Shown: piece by piece, positions 44,633 to 54,560 of the stretch
How positions within the stretch are numbered: position 1 is the first letter of the stretch
Layout: the number at the start of each line of letters is the position of its first letter
DNA from: Saccharomycopsis fibuligera x Saccharomycopsis cf. fibuligera
Lineage: Eukaryota; Ascomycota; Saccharomycetes; Ascoideales; Saccharomycopsidaceae
Assembly (NCBI GenBank): GCA_001936135.1
Contig: CP012810.1
Span: forward strand, 1 to 64,000
Direction: 5' to 3'
Length of the DNA: 64,000 nucleotides
Made by a program: the position numbers and the translations under genes
Notes under the pieces: model-generated
Told to the model about the DNA's origin: nothing
Databases searched by the model: none
Seen by the model: only the letters and a program-made list of their open reading frames with translations

Positions 44633-45010
44633 CTAGTCAGAAACTCGACTTGTGGTGGGACCCGCTAAATCAGAAGACAGTGTTAAGCTAGCAGCAATCT
44701 CTGAGCCTTTCGGTCCAAACCATTGATCCATACCAACCGCAATCCCAACCGCCGCCCCCGCTGCCGCACCACCAAAGATGCCCTTTCGCAACGTATAGGC
44801 TTTATCTTGCACTCCATCTTTAGTTACAGTGCGATTGATTGACAGTTTTTGCGCCTCTGTTTCAAGTATTTCCAAGCTTTGAATATCGCTTGACATTGTC
44901 GAATTTGCCCTGCTGCTGCTACCGTCGCGGATTACAGGATGGGCCGCAATCTTGACTGTTAAGCTTAAGATTCCAACAATAGCGGTGATGAATGCCGATA
45001 GGTTTCGCAT
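44633..45010 (-). CDS. Small putative secreted or membrane protein with glycine zipper
   Basis: From ATG 45010 this gives 125 residues. An upstream in-frame ATG at 45064 would add 18. I prefer the shorter form because it opens directly with a signal-peptide-like or membrane segment (LSAFITAIVGILSLTVKIAA). Two N-glycosylation sequons (NST, NRT) follow, and then a Gly/Ala zipper (GIFGGAAAGAAVGIAVG). A TATA-rich element (TATATATAG) lies about 65-75 bp upstream of the start. I recognise no family. It could be a species-specific secreted peptide or membrane protein, or a chance ORF. Local GC is higher than in the flanks, which slightly favours coding. Confidence 0.4.
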   Translation of the reverse strand: MRNLSAFITAIVGILSLTVKIAAHPVIRDGSSSRANSTMSSDIQSLEILETEAQKLSINRTVTKDGVQDKAYTLRKGIFGGAAAGAAVGIAVGMDQWFGPKGSEIAASLTLSSDLAGPTTSRVSD

Positions 45011-45064
45011 TTCACTGGCGGGGGCGAAGAAAACGATGTTGTTGATGGGGAAACTGTTTCGCAT

Positions 45065-47385
45065 ATAAATATGTATATATAGATTTATGTTTTAGTTAGA
45101 AATTGCGACAAAAATGTTGAAGGAAACAAAAGGTCTGAAAAGAGCATCTTTGGCTGAAGTGCGTATATATACATACTTACGACATTCACTTCTCCTTATA
45201 AAGGATATGCTATAGCAAATGTGTGGTAATAATATTTCGCAAGCGGGTCGGCGTTTGGATATAATTATTTTTGAAATGAACAGAGTACTTTGGCGTTTTG
45301 GAAGTAATAATACAAGGAACCAAGTAAGTTTCCCGAAATGCTTGGTCAGAAACTGAATCATTAGGCATTTGGTGAAATATTCACGACACAAATTGTATGA
45401 TGTCAATTTTTTAGGCATCTGAGAAAAGCCATTGCTTCGTAAGAAGCGGACCGACAAATCAAAATTGAACAATATGCTATTTGATAATCACCATTATGTA
45501 TTTACTATAAATACGATATATTTTGAGATACAGTAGTGTATGTTTACATTAGAGTGAACATCTAAATGGTAATATCAGTGTTACGGTCATCCTTGCTTGG
45601 CTTTTGCGCTTTCCGTGGCAACCTACCGTATCAAATATTTTCTCGGGAATGGAAAGAGCTTTTTACAGTATTCGATGCGCTAAAATTTATACTAGCTTTC
45701 GGAATGTAGCTCGACAAGAGCAGTTTCAAGTATACAATTATAAAGTTTTCATTTTTGCGTCACTAGATTCTGTTACCTTCTAGATTTTACTTTAAAAGCA
45801 AAAGGTGTGTATTTTGTCTCCTATCTTGGTAGGAAGCTGCAAAGTCTTCTCTCCTGTACTTGCCCCGCCGCAGTGGGATGTAGCGCCATCACTCATAACT
45901 CATTACCTTCACAATCTACAGTCCACAATCCGCAAACAGATTTATTTACGCCTCAGTAAAAGCCCCACAAAAGCAGTCTAGACGCGGGAGGATGTAGGAT
46001 CAGCTAAGCTACAGCTATGCAAAAGGCTATTATGCAATATAATGTTGACACATGACCATCTAGCCATCGCTGCATAACCGAAAGACACGGTGCTTTTCAT
46101 CAATTGAAAGGACAAAATCCTCGGCCGGATCTCCTGCTATTTATAGCATTTATACTGTAGCGGACAACACAAAAAAAAAAAAAAAAAAGCGTTGAAATTT
46201 CTATTGTCTGCTTGCTATTCTTTTTTCTTCTTTCTGTCGGCCACGCGTCGCAACAAACAAACAAACCTTGGAAAATTATAGCCAGGCAAACAAACGAACA
46301 AGCTGCCACGAGCCGCTAGAAGTATCTCTCGTAGTGCAGTGTATACTAGACCGCCATAGTGTTCGAGGACCACACAATACAGCGGTACTGATTGGCACCA
46401 ACAATACTGGCAATATTGACAATAGCGCCTGATGCAGAGCAGGCCCAGCAGCAGTATACGAGAACTATCTCAATGGTGATGAATGATCCAGTATCTAATG
46501 TATACAGGTGGTCTGCGATTCAGTCAGTGAATATCCAGCGGCTAAGTGGCAACATAGTGCAATGCTTAGCACAATCTTGGTGAAAAGCCCCGAGGCTCTG
46601 GAGGAGCGACTGACTGACTGCGTGTATCTGTATAGACAGGAGGCTAGCAGTTTACCCGGTCCATACACTGGGAATGCCACGCGATATTTCAATAGGAGAT
46701 CTACCAGGCTGTAAGGTATTATGAACAAAATCTATATTCATATGGCATGGAACGAGAATCAATCGCAGCTTGTATCCAAATGTGTAGTTGATGGCTGGGG
46801 GGTGTGTGGCAGGTGCCTGAGCCTACATGGATGGCCACAGTAGAAATCAGCAGAACCTGCAATTCAAGCTATCGTGAACGCGATCAATTGGTTAATTGAT
46901 GATAACTTGGAATTACTTGGAATTACTTCCAATTCCAGCCCCTGCAGTCTCACGTACGCTGCACACTCTCCTACGCTATCCCACTTTATAGTGCAGCGGC
47001 AAAATTTTTCTTCCTTAAATATCCACTCCTTTCTTCTTCCTTTTCTTTTCCTTTATTTCAGCACTTGTCTTTCCTTTCAGCCTTGTCCTCTTGTCTTCTT
47101 GTCCTGCTATCGTGGTTGCTGTTTTCAAGATCTCAGGTTTTCATATCTTGCTAGCTATATACTCTTTCAATCCATTCCCCAACACTCGTTCGTTTGTATA
47201 TCCATTTCTCACTTTTTGTCCACATCTTCTGTCCACAGATCAATACCCACATTCCCTCTAAGCGCCCACTCATACATACGACACAGCCAACTTGCTCAGG
47301 CTTTACTATACTGTTTCAATATCATTACTACTCTTGAACCAATAATAATCTCCAATCCATTTAATATCCAAGTCCACTTCAAATA
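45065..47385. other. Long divergent intergenic region before the Kre1-like gene
   Basis: About 2.3 kb. It includes an A18 tract near 46171. Near 46907 lies a small symmetrical element, GGAATTACTTGGAATTACTT followed directly by CCAATTCC, which has heat-shock-element-like GGAA/TTCC blocks. The 400 bp before the next gene are C/T-rich and give a spurious open frame. The ORF at 45092-45472 (-) has no protein signature. The length suggests a complex promoter. Confidence 0.45.
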
Positions 47386-48105
47386 ATGCAATTCACCAAT
47401 ATCTTTTCTTTTGTTTTGCTCATCGCAGCAGTAGCTGCAGTAGATACCACCACCACCACTGATGCTGCTGCTGCTGCTGCTGCCGCTGCTACTACTGCTA
47501 CCACTGGTACTACAACAACTGGTGCTGCTGCCGCTGCCGCTGCTGCTGCTACTACTGCTACCACTGGTACTACTACTACTGATGCTGCTGCTGTTGCTGC
47601 TGCCGCTGCTACCACTGGTACCACAACTACTGACGCTGCTGCCGTTGCTGCTGCCGCCGCCGCCGCCGCCACAACTGATACTACCACTGACGCCGCTGCT
47701 GTTGCCGCTGCTGCCGCCGCCGCTGCTACTACTGACACCACTGCTGCTGCCGCTGCTACCGATGCTGATACCACTGCTATCACTACTTCATCGTCATCAT
47801 CTGAAGCTGCTACTACTATCTGGGTTACCGGTACTCTTAGTGGTGAACTTGCAACTTATCAAACAATCTATTCCCAAAGTTTCATGAGCACTTACACCAC
47901 CGGTACTATTATAAGTTCTGGTGCTGATACTAGCAGTTATGATCTTAGTTCTGCTAGAATTTCTGCTTCTTCTTACTACTCAGCTTACGATAAATCTGTT
48001 TCTAATGGTGCTACTGGCCATTCTGGTGCTTTGTTTACCCAAAGCTGGTACCATATTGCCATAGTTTCTGTTGGATTTGTTATTGGTACTTCTTTGCTTA
48101 TTTAA
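47386..48105 (+). CDS. Kre1-like GPI-anchored cell-wall protein with Ala/Thr repeats
   Basis: A 239-residue protein with a signal peptide (IFSFVLLIAAVAAV, cleavage near residue 18). Residues about 20-135 are low-complexity Ala/Thr/Asp repeats built on TTTTDAAAVAAAAA-type units and encoded by GCT/GCC/ACT/ACC. A folded-looking segment TTIWVTGTLSGELATYQTIY followed by SQSFMSTY resembles the Kre1-type motif (WVTTxxNGxxTTxxxxYxQxF). The end has an NGATGHSG-type omega region and the hydrophobic tail IAIVSVGFVIGTSLLI, as for GPI attachment. Kre1 takes part in beta-1,6-glucan assembly at the cell surface and is the plasma-membrane receptor for a killer toxin in baker's yeast. Orthology rests on one short motif plus architecture. 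Confidence 0.7.
   Translation: MQFTNIFSFVLLIAAVAAVDTTTTTDAAAAAAAAATTATTGTTTTGAAAAAAAAATTATTGTTTTDAAAVAAAAATTGTTTTDAAAVAAAAAAAATTDTTTDAAAVAAAAAAAATTDTTAAAAATDADTTAITTSSSSSEAATTIWVTGTLSGELATYQTIYSQSFMSTYTTGTIISSGADTSSYDLSSARISASSYYSAYDKSVSNGATGHSGALFTQSWYHIAIVSVGFVIGTSLLI
47458..47780 (+). repeat. Coding minisatellite of the Kre1-like gene
   Basis: Five or so imperfect units of 54-66 bp, made of GAT/GGT-GCT-GCT-GCT then ACTACTGCTACCACTGGTAC-type text. Length variation here would change the spacer length of the wall protein without frameshift as long as whole codons are gained or lost. Confidence 0.7.
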
Positions 48106-49218
48106 GCAGATTTACTAAGCGTCCACTATATTAATCATTTACACTACATTTTTTGTTCATTTCTGTCTTGATTTTGCATTGTTTTATTCACTTCTCTTGC
48201 TTCTATATTTTGTTTTCTTTTTTCTGCATGGACCAATGTCTTTGAGTCTATCATCTTAGCTTGTGTCCCACCGACCCCCATATTTATATCCCATCAAGTT
48301 TATGGCGTTTTAAAGAACATTCATATTGGATTATTTGTTCACTACTTTGTTATTATTATCTTTATTATTTTTTTTTCTGTTATTTTATAGGTTTACTCAG
48401 TTTATTAAGGTTTGTATTTTTTTTTTTTTTTGCTTCATTTTTGTAGTATGAGTTGATGTGTAAGTCCAAAAAGGATTAAACGCCTTTATGGGCTAAGGTC
48501 TAGCTACATTCTGTTGTTTTTACTTTGAGTCAATTTCTAAGGTTCAAATATAAAGACGAACAGTCAAGAACAACTTGTCGCAAGAGAAAAATTTTAAAAA
48601 TAAAAATTTTCATGTTGAGAAATATCTGTTGGTAGTTTCTATTGTCATCAATCAGAAACCCGCTGTTTATTGTCTTTAATTAATACATTGTCTTTATAAA
48701 ATAAAACGGGATTTCTTTCTTTTTTATCCTATTATTTGCTTTTCTTTGTTGAAGATCTGCTGCATAGATCGATGTCGGGCAGGATCGAGGTTATGATTGT
48801 GATTCAAAAAAACAAAAAACAAACAAAAAAACAAAAAAACAAAAAAAAAAAGCAATTTTTTCTTAACGCCCGCTGTCCGCTTACCACCGAACCAGCGCGT
48901 GCCAAGAAAACGTCAGTGGATTGATTAATTGCTTTTTTCTTCATGTTTTTCTAGTTTTTCGTGAACTGCGCTTTGACTCTTTTTACGAATAAAACCGACA
49001 CTTGATTATGTATAAGGTGACATTCCCTCTTTCTCCTATTATGTTTTTAATGAAATTACTCAATCGCTATGGTCGCACACTGTGTTGTTCAGACAAGTTG
49101 TACTTTTTTTTTTTTCACGTCTGTTGTTTGTAAAAAAAAAAAATAAGAACAAAAAGAATCTGTCAATTTCACTCATCCTTACAACTTATAATTATTGTTT
49201 TCTGCAAGTTTTTTTCAT

Positions 49219-49249
<31 letters not shown>

Positions 49250-49966
49250 ACTTTTCTATTTTTCATGTAGGATGATGTACGCTGACGTAACTGCTTATTT
49301 GATTATTGCAATAAAGTATGCTCTGCAAAACCGTGGCTGAGATCTTATATCGAGTGCTTTCTAGACTTCGCTCTCGATAAATGCTGACATGCGAATGTTG
49401 CGGCGCTTTAAAGCATTGTGTCCAAAGGTATTATCAAATGCTGCAGCAAATGTAATTCAAATTGTCTGTGGCATATATTGTAAGATACTGAGAATTCTGA
49501 TCTACAAAGAGTACCTTACTGAGGCTAGCTCTTGGGCGGCCCATATATATTAGAATTGCTTCGCAACAGACAACCAATATAAATTTTCAGTGAAAGACGA
49601 TACTTTTTTTTTCATATTCTTAGAAAAACAATAGAGTGGTCAACTATAATGCCATCAACCATCTTTAGAAACAAAACGAAAACAAGCACAAAATTAAAAT
49701 CAAACCAAGAATAAAAAAGAAGTATTAAGTAAGGCAACAGAAATTATTGTAAACTTGTTAATTGAAACTCAAGTAAGAAACAGAAAGGGGGAAAAAAGAA
49801 AAAAAAAAGGTATAGTTTGAAACAGAATTTATCCAACAAGCAAAAGGATGAGTCACTTGTCTAGTAGAAGGTTAATAGGAATGTGAAGAGTAAAGGTTGA
49901 GTAAAATTTAATTGAAGCACGCAAAGATTGTACTGTGCTAAAGCATATGTTTCTCGTTATAAGTTT
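48106..49966. other. Convergent intergenic region
   Basis: About 1.9 kb between the 3' ends of the Kre1-like gene and the STE13/DAP2 gene. It has T and A tracts, ACAAAAAAAC-type runs at 48815-48850, and a palindromic AAAATTTTAAAAATAAAAAT at about 48589-48608. Small frames have no protein character, and I saw no tRNA signature. Confidence 0.4.
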
Positions 49967-52738
49967 CTAAGCCCTCAAGTACTCTGCATCATCCAAGTCA
50001 CTATTCAAAGTACTATATTTCCATTCGTTGCCAATTACCTTATCCTTCAAATTCCCATTATGATAGTCATATTCATCAAATACATCAAATGCACCATCAA
50101 ATGCCAATCTAGCCCACCATATTATCTTATTATACATGATATATCCAGCATTATGATAACTAACCCCATGATTGCTATCGGGAAAAACCATCAAATCAAA
50201 ATTATTTTCCACAGAAGCTCTATTTAATTTATCCAAAAATCTGAACAAATTTTGAATATGAACGTTATCGTCACCAGTACCATGTAGCATTAAAAATCTT
50301 TTTGTAGCTTGGAAGTTGCTAATGTTGAAATTGCCTACAGCTCCAGTATAATAATTATCAAAATTTTCTTGTGGTAAGCCCATATACCTTTCAGTATAAA
50401 TGGAATCATAAAGTCTCCAATCTGTCACTGGAGCTCCAGAAATACCATATTTGAACACTTTGTCATCATCATTTTCCAAAGTTTTTAAGGTCATATAACC
50501 ACCATAACTATGGCCATAAATCAAAGTTCTTTCTGAATCAATGTATGGCAATTTGGTAAATATTTTGGCCGCATTGATTTGGTCAATTGTTTCATAATGA
50601 CTAAGGTTTTGATAAACCACAGAACGGAATTTTTTACCTTTAAAACCAGTACCACGACCATCAACAGTGACTACAACCGCATCCAAAGTTGATGCGATAA
50701 CTTGAAGAATGGAAATGCTGAAACGAGTATTGATGAGTTGTGAATTAGGCCCTTGGTAAACGTAAACGAAAAGTGGATACTTATGATTACCGGATGCATC
50801 AAAATTGAACGGCCTGATTTCTCGCAAGTTGGCAATGATATCTTCATTATTTTCATCTTTACCAAGGTTAATTGTCTTGTATTCAACTGTTGGTAAATCA
50901 TATTCTTTCAAAGTGCGACTTAGTTTGTCATTTGTGGTAATGTTTTGACCCTCGGTAAAGAAAAATTGTTTATTGGCCACTTCTCCTTTGTTAGTGTTAT
51001 CTAATGTTATAATCTTTTGGTATGGAACGTTTGGGCCTAGATATGAAAGTAAAATGTTTTTAGAATCAGTGGAAAATGAAGCGCTATAATACCCACTTTG
51101 TTCATCATCAGTTAATGCAACTAATTTATCACCAGTCAACAAATCAACAGAATATAAATGTCTGTCAATGGAAGAGTATTTAGTAGAAATAAAATAAACT
51201 TGATTAGTTTCTGGATCAAAATTGCTAACCCCATCAACCACTTCATAATCTCCCTGAGTAAGAATAACTTTAGGTTCAGCAGAAGTTGGAGGAGAGAAAT
51301 ACGCTAAATGGTTGTATCCATCAACAGTAACGGTGTCAATATAACCTTCCTCAAAACGGTTTTTGGATTCGTCTTTCGCAACATAAACAGTATCATGAAT
51401 AAGTTCAAACCAGCCATCTTCAATAGTTTCATGTCTACCAACATCAAATGTCAAATTAACAGCATCAATGATAATGATTTTCAAGACGTTAGAAATTCTG
51501 TTGGTAGCACGTAAGTAAATTTTATCGTTACCAACCCATAACAATTCAGTAAACAAATATTGCTTGAAATCTTGCTTATCGTCAAAATTGTTAAAAAGTT
51601 CACCAGTTTCATTCTTGGCAATATTGAAAACATGAACGCTCACGTTTGGATTGGTGTACCCTGCCTTTGGGTATTTTATATGCGTATCTACAGGATATGA
51701 AGATTCTGGATTTTCATCTGGAACATAAAATGCTAAGGGGAAATTGTCAACTTTAGTGTCATTGAATTTTAAAAAAGTTAAAAATTCAGAGCTTGGGGAC
51801 CACCATAATGCAAAATCATTTTCAAACACTTCTTCCTCATAGACCCAGTCTGGTTTTCCATTAAAGATGTTTTCGCCACCATCAAAAGTAACTTGATCAA
51901 TAATATCAGCAGCCAAATCTTTGACATAAACATTGTTATTCAAAACAAAAGCCAAACGGTTAGAGTCTGGAGCCCACTTGACAAAAGAAATTCTTGGAAA
52001 ATTACCATTGTTATCGGCAGCAGCGACAACCGGTGATACATGACCGTTAGCAACATCAAGAATCCAAAAGTAATTCAATGAAGAATGTCTCCAAACCAGA
52101 GTTTTATTTGTTGAAAGTAAAGCAAATTTCAAATCTGGAGATGCCACAAAATCAACAATTTCGTAGGTTTTGTTGTCATGCTCAAACAATTTGGAGTCGT
52201 AAAGAACTTTATTATAATCAGGATCAGATATTTTGCTGACAATGTATTGTGTGTTTTTTTTAGTCAAATAAGTACCACTATCATTAGATGCTATCCATTG
52301 GATCTGTTTAATATCTGGATAAAATTTACCTGACCTAAGGTCTTTTAAAGTCACTTTCCTTTCTTCTTGAATAAGGCTAGCTTCATCATTGTATCCATAT
52401 GGTTTCAGTTGTTGATATTCTGGTGTACTGTTATTATCAATGAGACCGCCTGTATAGCTATTTTCGCTGTTGTTCAATTTGCCGAAAAGCACCAGGCAAA
52501 TAACGAAAGAAATAATCAAAATGATTGTTCTTTTCATAAATTTTATCTTGCGCTGCATTGTCTTACGAGAAATGAGTGGCTCTACCAATAATGGCTCACC
52601 ACCAAGTGAAAGTCTCTCATCGCTAGTGGTGCTGTCCTTGATAGCAAGATTGGAAGAAGAGATTGAGCCACTTTCAAGCTTGTAAAATGAATCACCAGAA
52701 AGCTTTTCGCTTGAGGGATCATTGTAGTACAGATACAT
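49967..52738 (-). CDS. Type II membrane dipeptidyl aminopeptidase (Ste13/Dap2, DPP IV family)
   Basis: I start this at ATG 52738 (MYLYYNDPSSEKL), giving 923 residues; a longer frame from 52924 adds 62 residues without family character. An N-terminal cytoplasmic region (about 65 residues) is followed by one membrane segment (RTIILIISFVICLVLFGKL). The beta-propeller follows, with the substrate-binding Glu pair in PDWVYEEEVFENDFALWWSP. The catalytic serine peptidase domain (S9B) has Ser in YGHSYGGYMTLKTLE near residue 743, Asp in GTGDDNVHIQN near 822 and His in SNHGVSY near 858. In yeast, Ste13 (trans-Golgi) trims alpha-factor precursor and Dap2 is vacuolar. Length is closer to Ste13 (931) than Dap2 (818), but this alone does not decide between them. 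Confidence 0.9.
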   Translation of the reverse strand: MYLYYNDPSSEKLSGDSFYKLESGSISSSNLAIKDSTTSDERLSLGGEPLLVEPLISRKTMQRKIKFMKRTIILIISFVICLVLFGKLNNSENSYTGGLIDNNSTPEYQQLKPYGYNDEASLIQEERKVTLKDLRSGKFYPDIKQIQWIASNDSGTYLTKKNTQYIVSKISDPDYNKVLYDSKLFEHDNKTYEIVDFVASPDLKFALLSTNKTLVWRHSSLNYFWILDVANGHVSPVVAAADNNGNFPRISFVKWAPDSNRLAFVLNNNVYVKDLAADIIDQVTFDGGENIFNGKPDWVYEEEVFENDFALWWSPSSEFLTFLKFNDTKVDNFPLAFYVPDENPESSYPVDTHIKYPKAGYTNPNVSVHVFNIAKNETGELFNNFDDKQDFKQYLFTELLWVGNDKIYLRATNRISNVLKIIIIDAVNLTFDVGRHETIEDGWFELIHDTVYVAKDESKNRFEEGYIDTVTVDGYNHLAYFSPPTSAEPKVILTQGDYEVVDGVSNFDPETNQVYFISTKYSSIDRHLYSVDLLTGDKLVALTDDEQSGYYSASFSTDSKNILLSYLGPNVPYQKIITLDNTNKGEVANKQFFFTEGQNITTNDKLSRTLKEYDLPTVEYKTINLGKDENNEDIIANLREIRPFNFDASGNHKYPLFVYVYQGPNSQLINTRFSISILQVIASTLDAVVVTVDGRGTGFKGKKFRSVVYQNLSHYETIDQINAAKIFTKLPYIDSERTLIYGHSYGGYMTLKTLENDDDKVFKYGISGAPVTDWRLYDSIYTERYMGLPQENFDNYYTGAVGNFNISNFQATKRFLMLHGTGDDNVHIQNLFRFLDKLNRASVENNFDLMVFPDSNHGVSYHNAGYIMYNKIIWWARLAFDGAFDVFDEYDYHNGNLKDKVIGNEWKYSTLNSDLDDAEYLRA

Positions 52739-53118
52739 GACTATCAATACCTGTTGTATCTGCACTTTTTTCTGTATTTTTGGTAGAAGAGAAAGAAAGA
52801 AAAATATTAAACTCTCAACAACCATTATAGTGTTTTTGGCTTGCCCCTTTTTGTCTTTTGAGAGCACGTCGCAAAAGAGCGAATGGCCATTGCCGCATCG
52901 GGACAATAGAGCATATTTAGGCATATTATTGCATATATCACATGGGATAAATCACATGGCAGATGAGCCTGTTTTTTTTTTATTATTTTTTCTTAAAAAA
53001 TTTCATTTGGAGCGCTTAAGTGATGATCTTAGTCAAGGAAAGACAGACAGTAACAGCCATCTAACAGGATACGCATACCACAAATCACAGACATTACAAC
53101 AATTTTAGCATTCCACCA
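52739..53118. promoter_or_regulatory. Divergent STE13/DAP2-BUD21 promoter with PAC- and RRPE-like elements
   Basis: GATGAG at 52962-52967 is the PAC core, and AAAAAATTTC around 52995-53004 matches RRPE. Both lie 115-160 bp before BUD21, a ribosome-biogenesis gene, and resemble the arrangement upstream of UTP18. Two CACATG motifs (52940, 52953) are weak E-boxes. Confidence 0.5.
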
Positions 53119-53835
53119 ATGACTACGGAACGTGCAACTAAGAAATATAGCTCCGATGAGGACTTTCACACAGCTGATGAAGACAATAACGCCGTGGGCG
53201 CAATGAGTACAGAAGCTGTGCTTGATGCAAAGAATATCAGTGAAAATATCAACACCGATGAAAATAACAATAACGAAGACGTGTACGAGTCGAGTGATGA
53301 TGAGGCACCCGAAGAAGAAGATGTACAACAATCAAGAAAGCAGGTAGAAGAAAAGCAAAGTGAAGCCTTAAAATTGGCACAGCAGGAGAGACAAAAAGTT
53401 AAAGAACAAAGAAGATTACAGGATTTGAAATTCAAAGAACAAAAACAGCAAAAGCAAGAAAAGCAGGTACATCGTCGTGTTGAAGTGCCAGATGTGCTAC
53501 CAGACAGTTTACTTGAAGGTATACTAAATGAAGACACCCAGCAACAGCAACAACAGAGTGTTGACAGAAAACAAAATACCCACATAAATTTTGATCATGA
53601 TGATTATGAAGACACAGACGATATCAGTGATGCTGATTTGAACAAACAGTTGAGGAAAACGAAGCTCAAGATTTCTAGAAAAATGAACAAGAGCACGAAA
53701 AAGATTGGCTCTATCAATGTGAAGCTCCTCAAGGCCAAGCAGAGCAAGCTTCCTCCGGCAGCAAAATCGCAGGTTACGTCGATGAAGAACAAGTGGCTCA
53801 AGAGAAACTCTCTTCATAAGAAGAGAGGATATTAG
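53119..53835 (+). CDS. BUD21: U3 snoRNP / SSU processome protein Bud21 (Utp16)
   Basis: A 238-residue protein (yeast Bud21: 214). The N-terminal third is acidic (ESSDDEAPEEEDV). A long charged helix follows (about residues 70-120, Glu/Lys/Gln/Arg-rich, a coiled-coil candidate), then EVPDVLPDSLLEGIL, the conserved core of the family. The C-terminal basic part has KKIGSINVKLLKAKQSKLPP and ends SMKNKWLKRNSLHKKRGY, very like the yeast terminus. Bud21 is part of the small-subunit processome that matures 18S rRNA. RRPE- and PAC-like elements upstream fit that role. Confidence 0.87.
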   Translation: MTTERATKKYSSDEDFHTADEDNNAVGAMSTEAVLDAKNISENINTDENNNNEDVYESSDDEAPEEEDVQQSRKQVEEKQSEALKLAQQERQKVKEQRRLQDLKFKEQKQQKQEKQVHRRVEVPDVLPDSLLEGILNEDTQQQQQQSVDRKQNTHINFDHDDYEDTDDISDADLNKQLRKTKLKISRKMNKSTKKIGSINVKLLKAKQSKLPPAAKSQVTSMKNKWLKRNSLHKKRGY

Positions 53836-54560
53836 ATTGGAAGCATATGTAAAACAAACTAATCCTATTCGCATTGAATCTACTTTATGGAGTGTTTTGT
53901 CCTGTAATATAGTAACATACTACTTCATGTTGAGTAATGTGTGGTAAAACATAGTAGCAGCAGTGTAGCGCGCTTAGTACTTATATATCACGTGAAAAAT
54001 ATCGTGACCATCAATTAATTGCACCATAAACAGTTAGTGGTATAGTTACAACTGGCGAGAATCCACAGAAAAACAGAACGGCGTTGGGCCAGTGAGTGGC
54101 AGCCACCGAATGAGGGAAGCGGGTCTTAAAGGCGTATCTGTCATTATCGCTATCACCAGCACACTCTGTTGCACACAGACTATCTGGACAAAGCGTTCAC
54201 TGAGGTTGTATTATAATATCCAGTGCTATTAGCCAAGAGATCATTGCATTCATAACTACACTGCTAGCCACTTCAAAATCACAAACTGATCTATCTACAA
54301 CATTAGAGAGGGCACCTTCTATTACAAGAAATAATAGATCAGTTCTATTGGCTTGTTAGTTTTCGCTTAGTTAATCTCAGTTGATTACCACAGATCTCAC
54401 TTACTGTCGCTCATTTAATAACCAAATACTGCTTTACTCAAATTTATTTCGTAATTACTTTCACTTGCTTTGGCTAGCACTTTACATTCAGTGGGGTCCG
54501 GAGTTCTTGATCTTCCATACGCACTTCAGAGTTAAATTACTCTGCCAATCATAATCAATC
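53836..54560. other. BNI1 upstream region
   Basis: A 725-bp spacer between BUD21 and the formin. A perfect TCACGTGA is at 53988-53995. I saw no upstream ATG-initiated ORF of note in the last 300 bp, and no other gene. Confidence 0.45.

Noticed and set aside
45092-45472. 126-codon minus-strand ORF
   Set aside because: No recognisable domain, mixed hydrophobic composition, and it lies in a probable promoter region.
46874-47386. 170-codon + strand ORF ending at the Kre1-like start
   Set aside because: It is a C/T-rich promoter or leader with low stop density; it runs straight into the real start codon and shows no family features.
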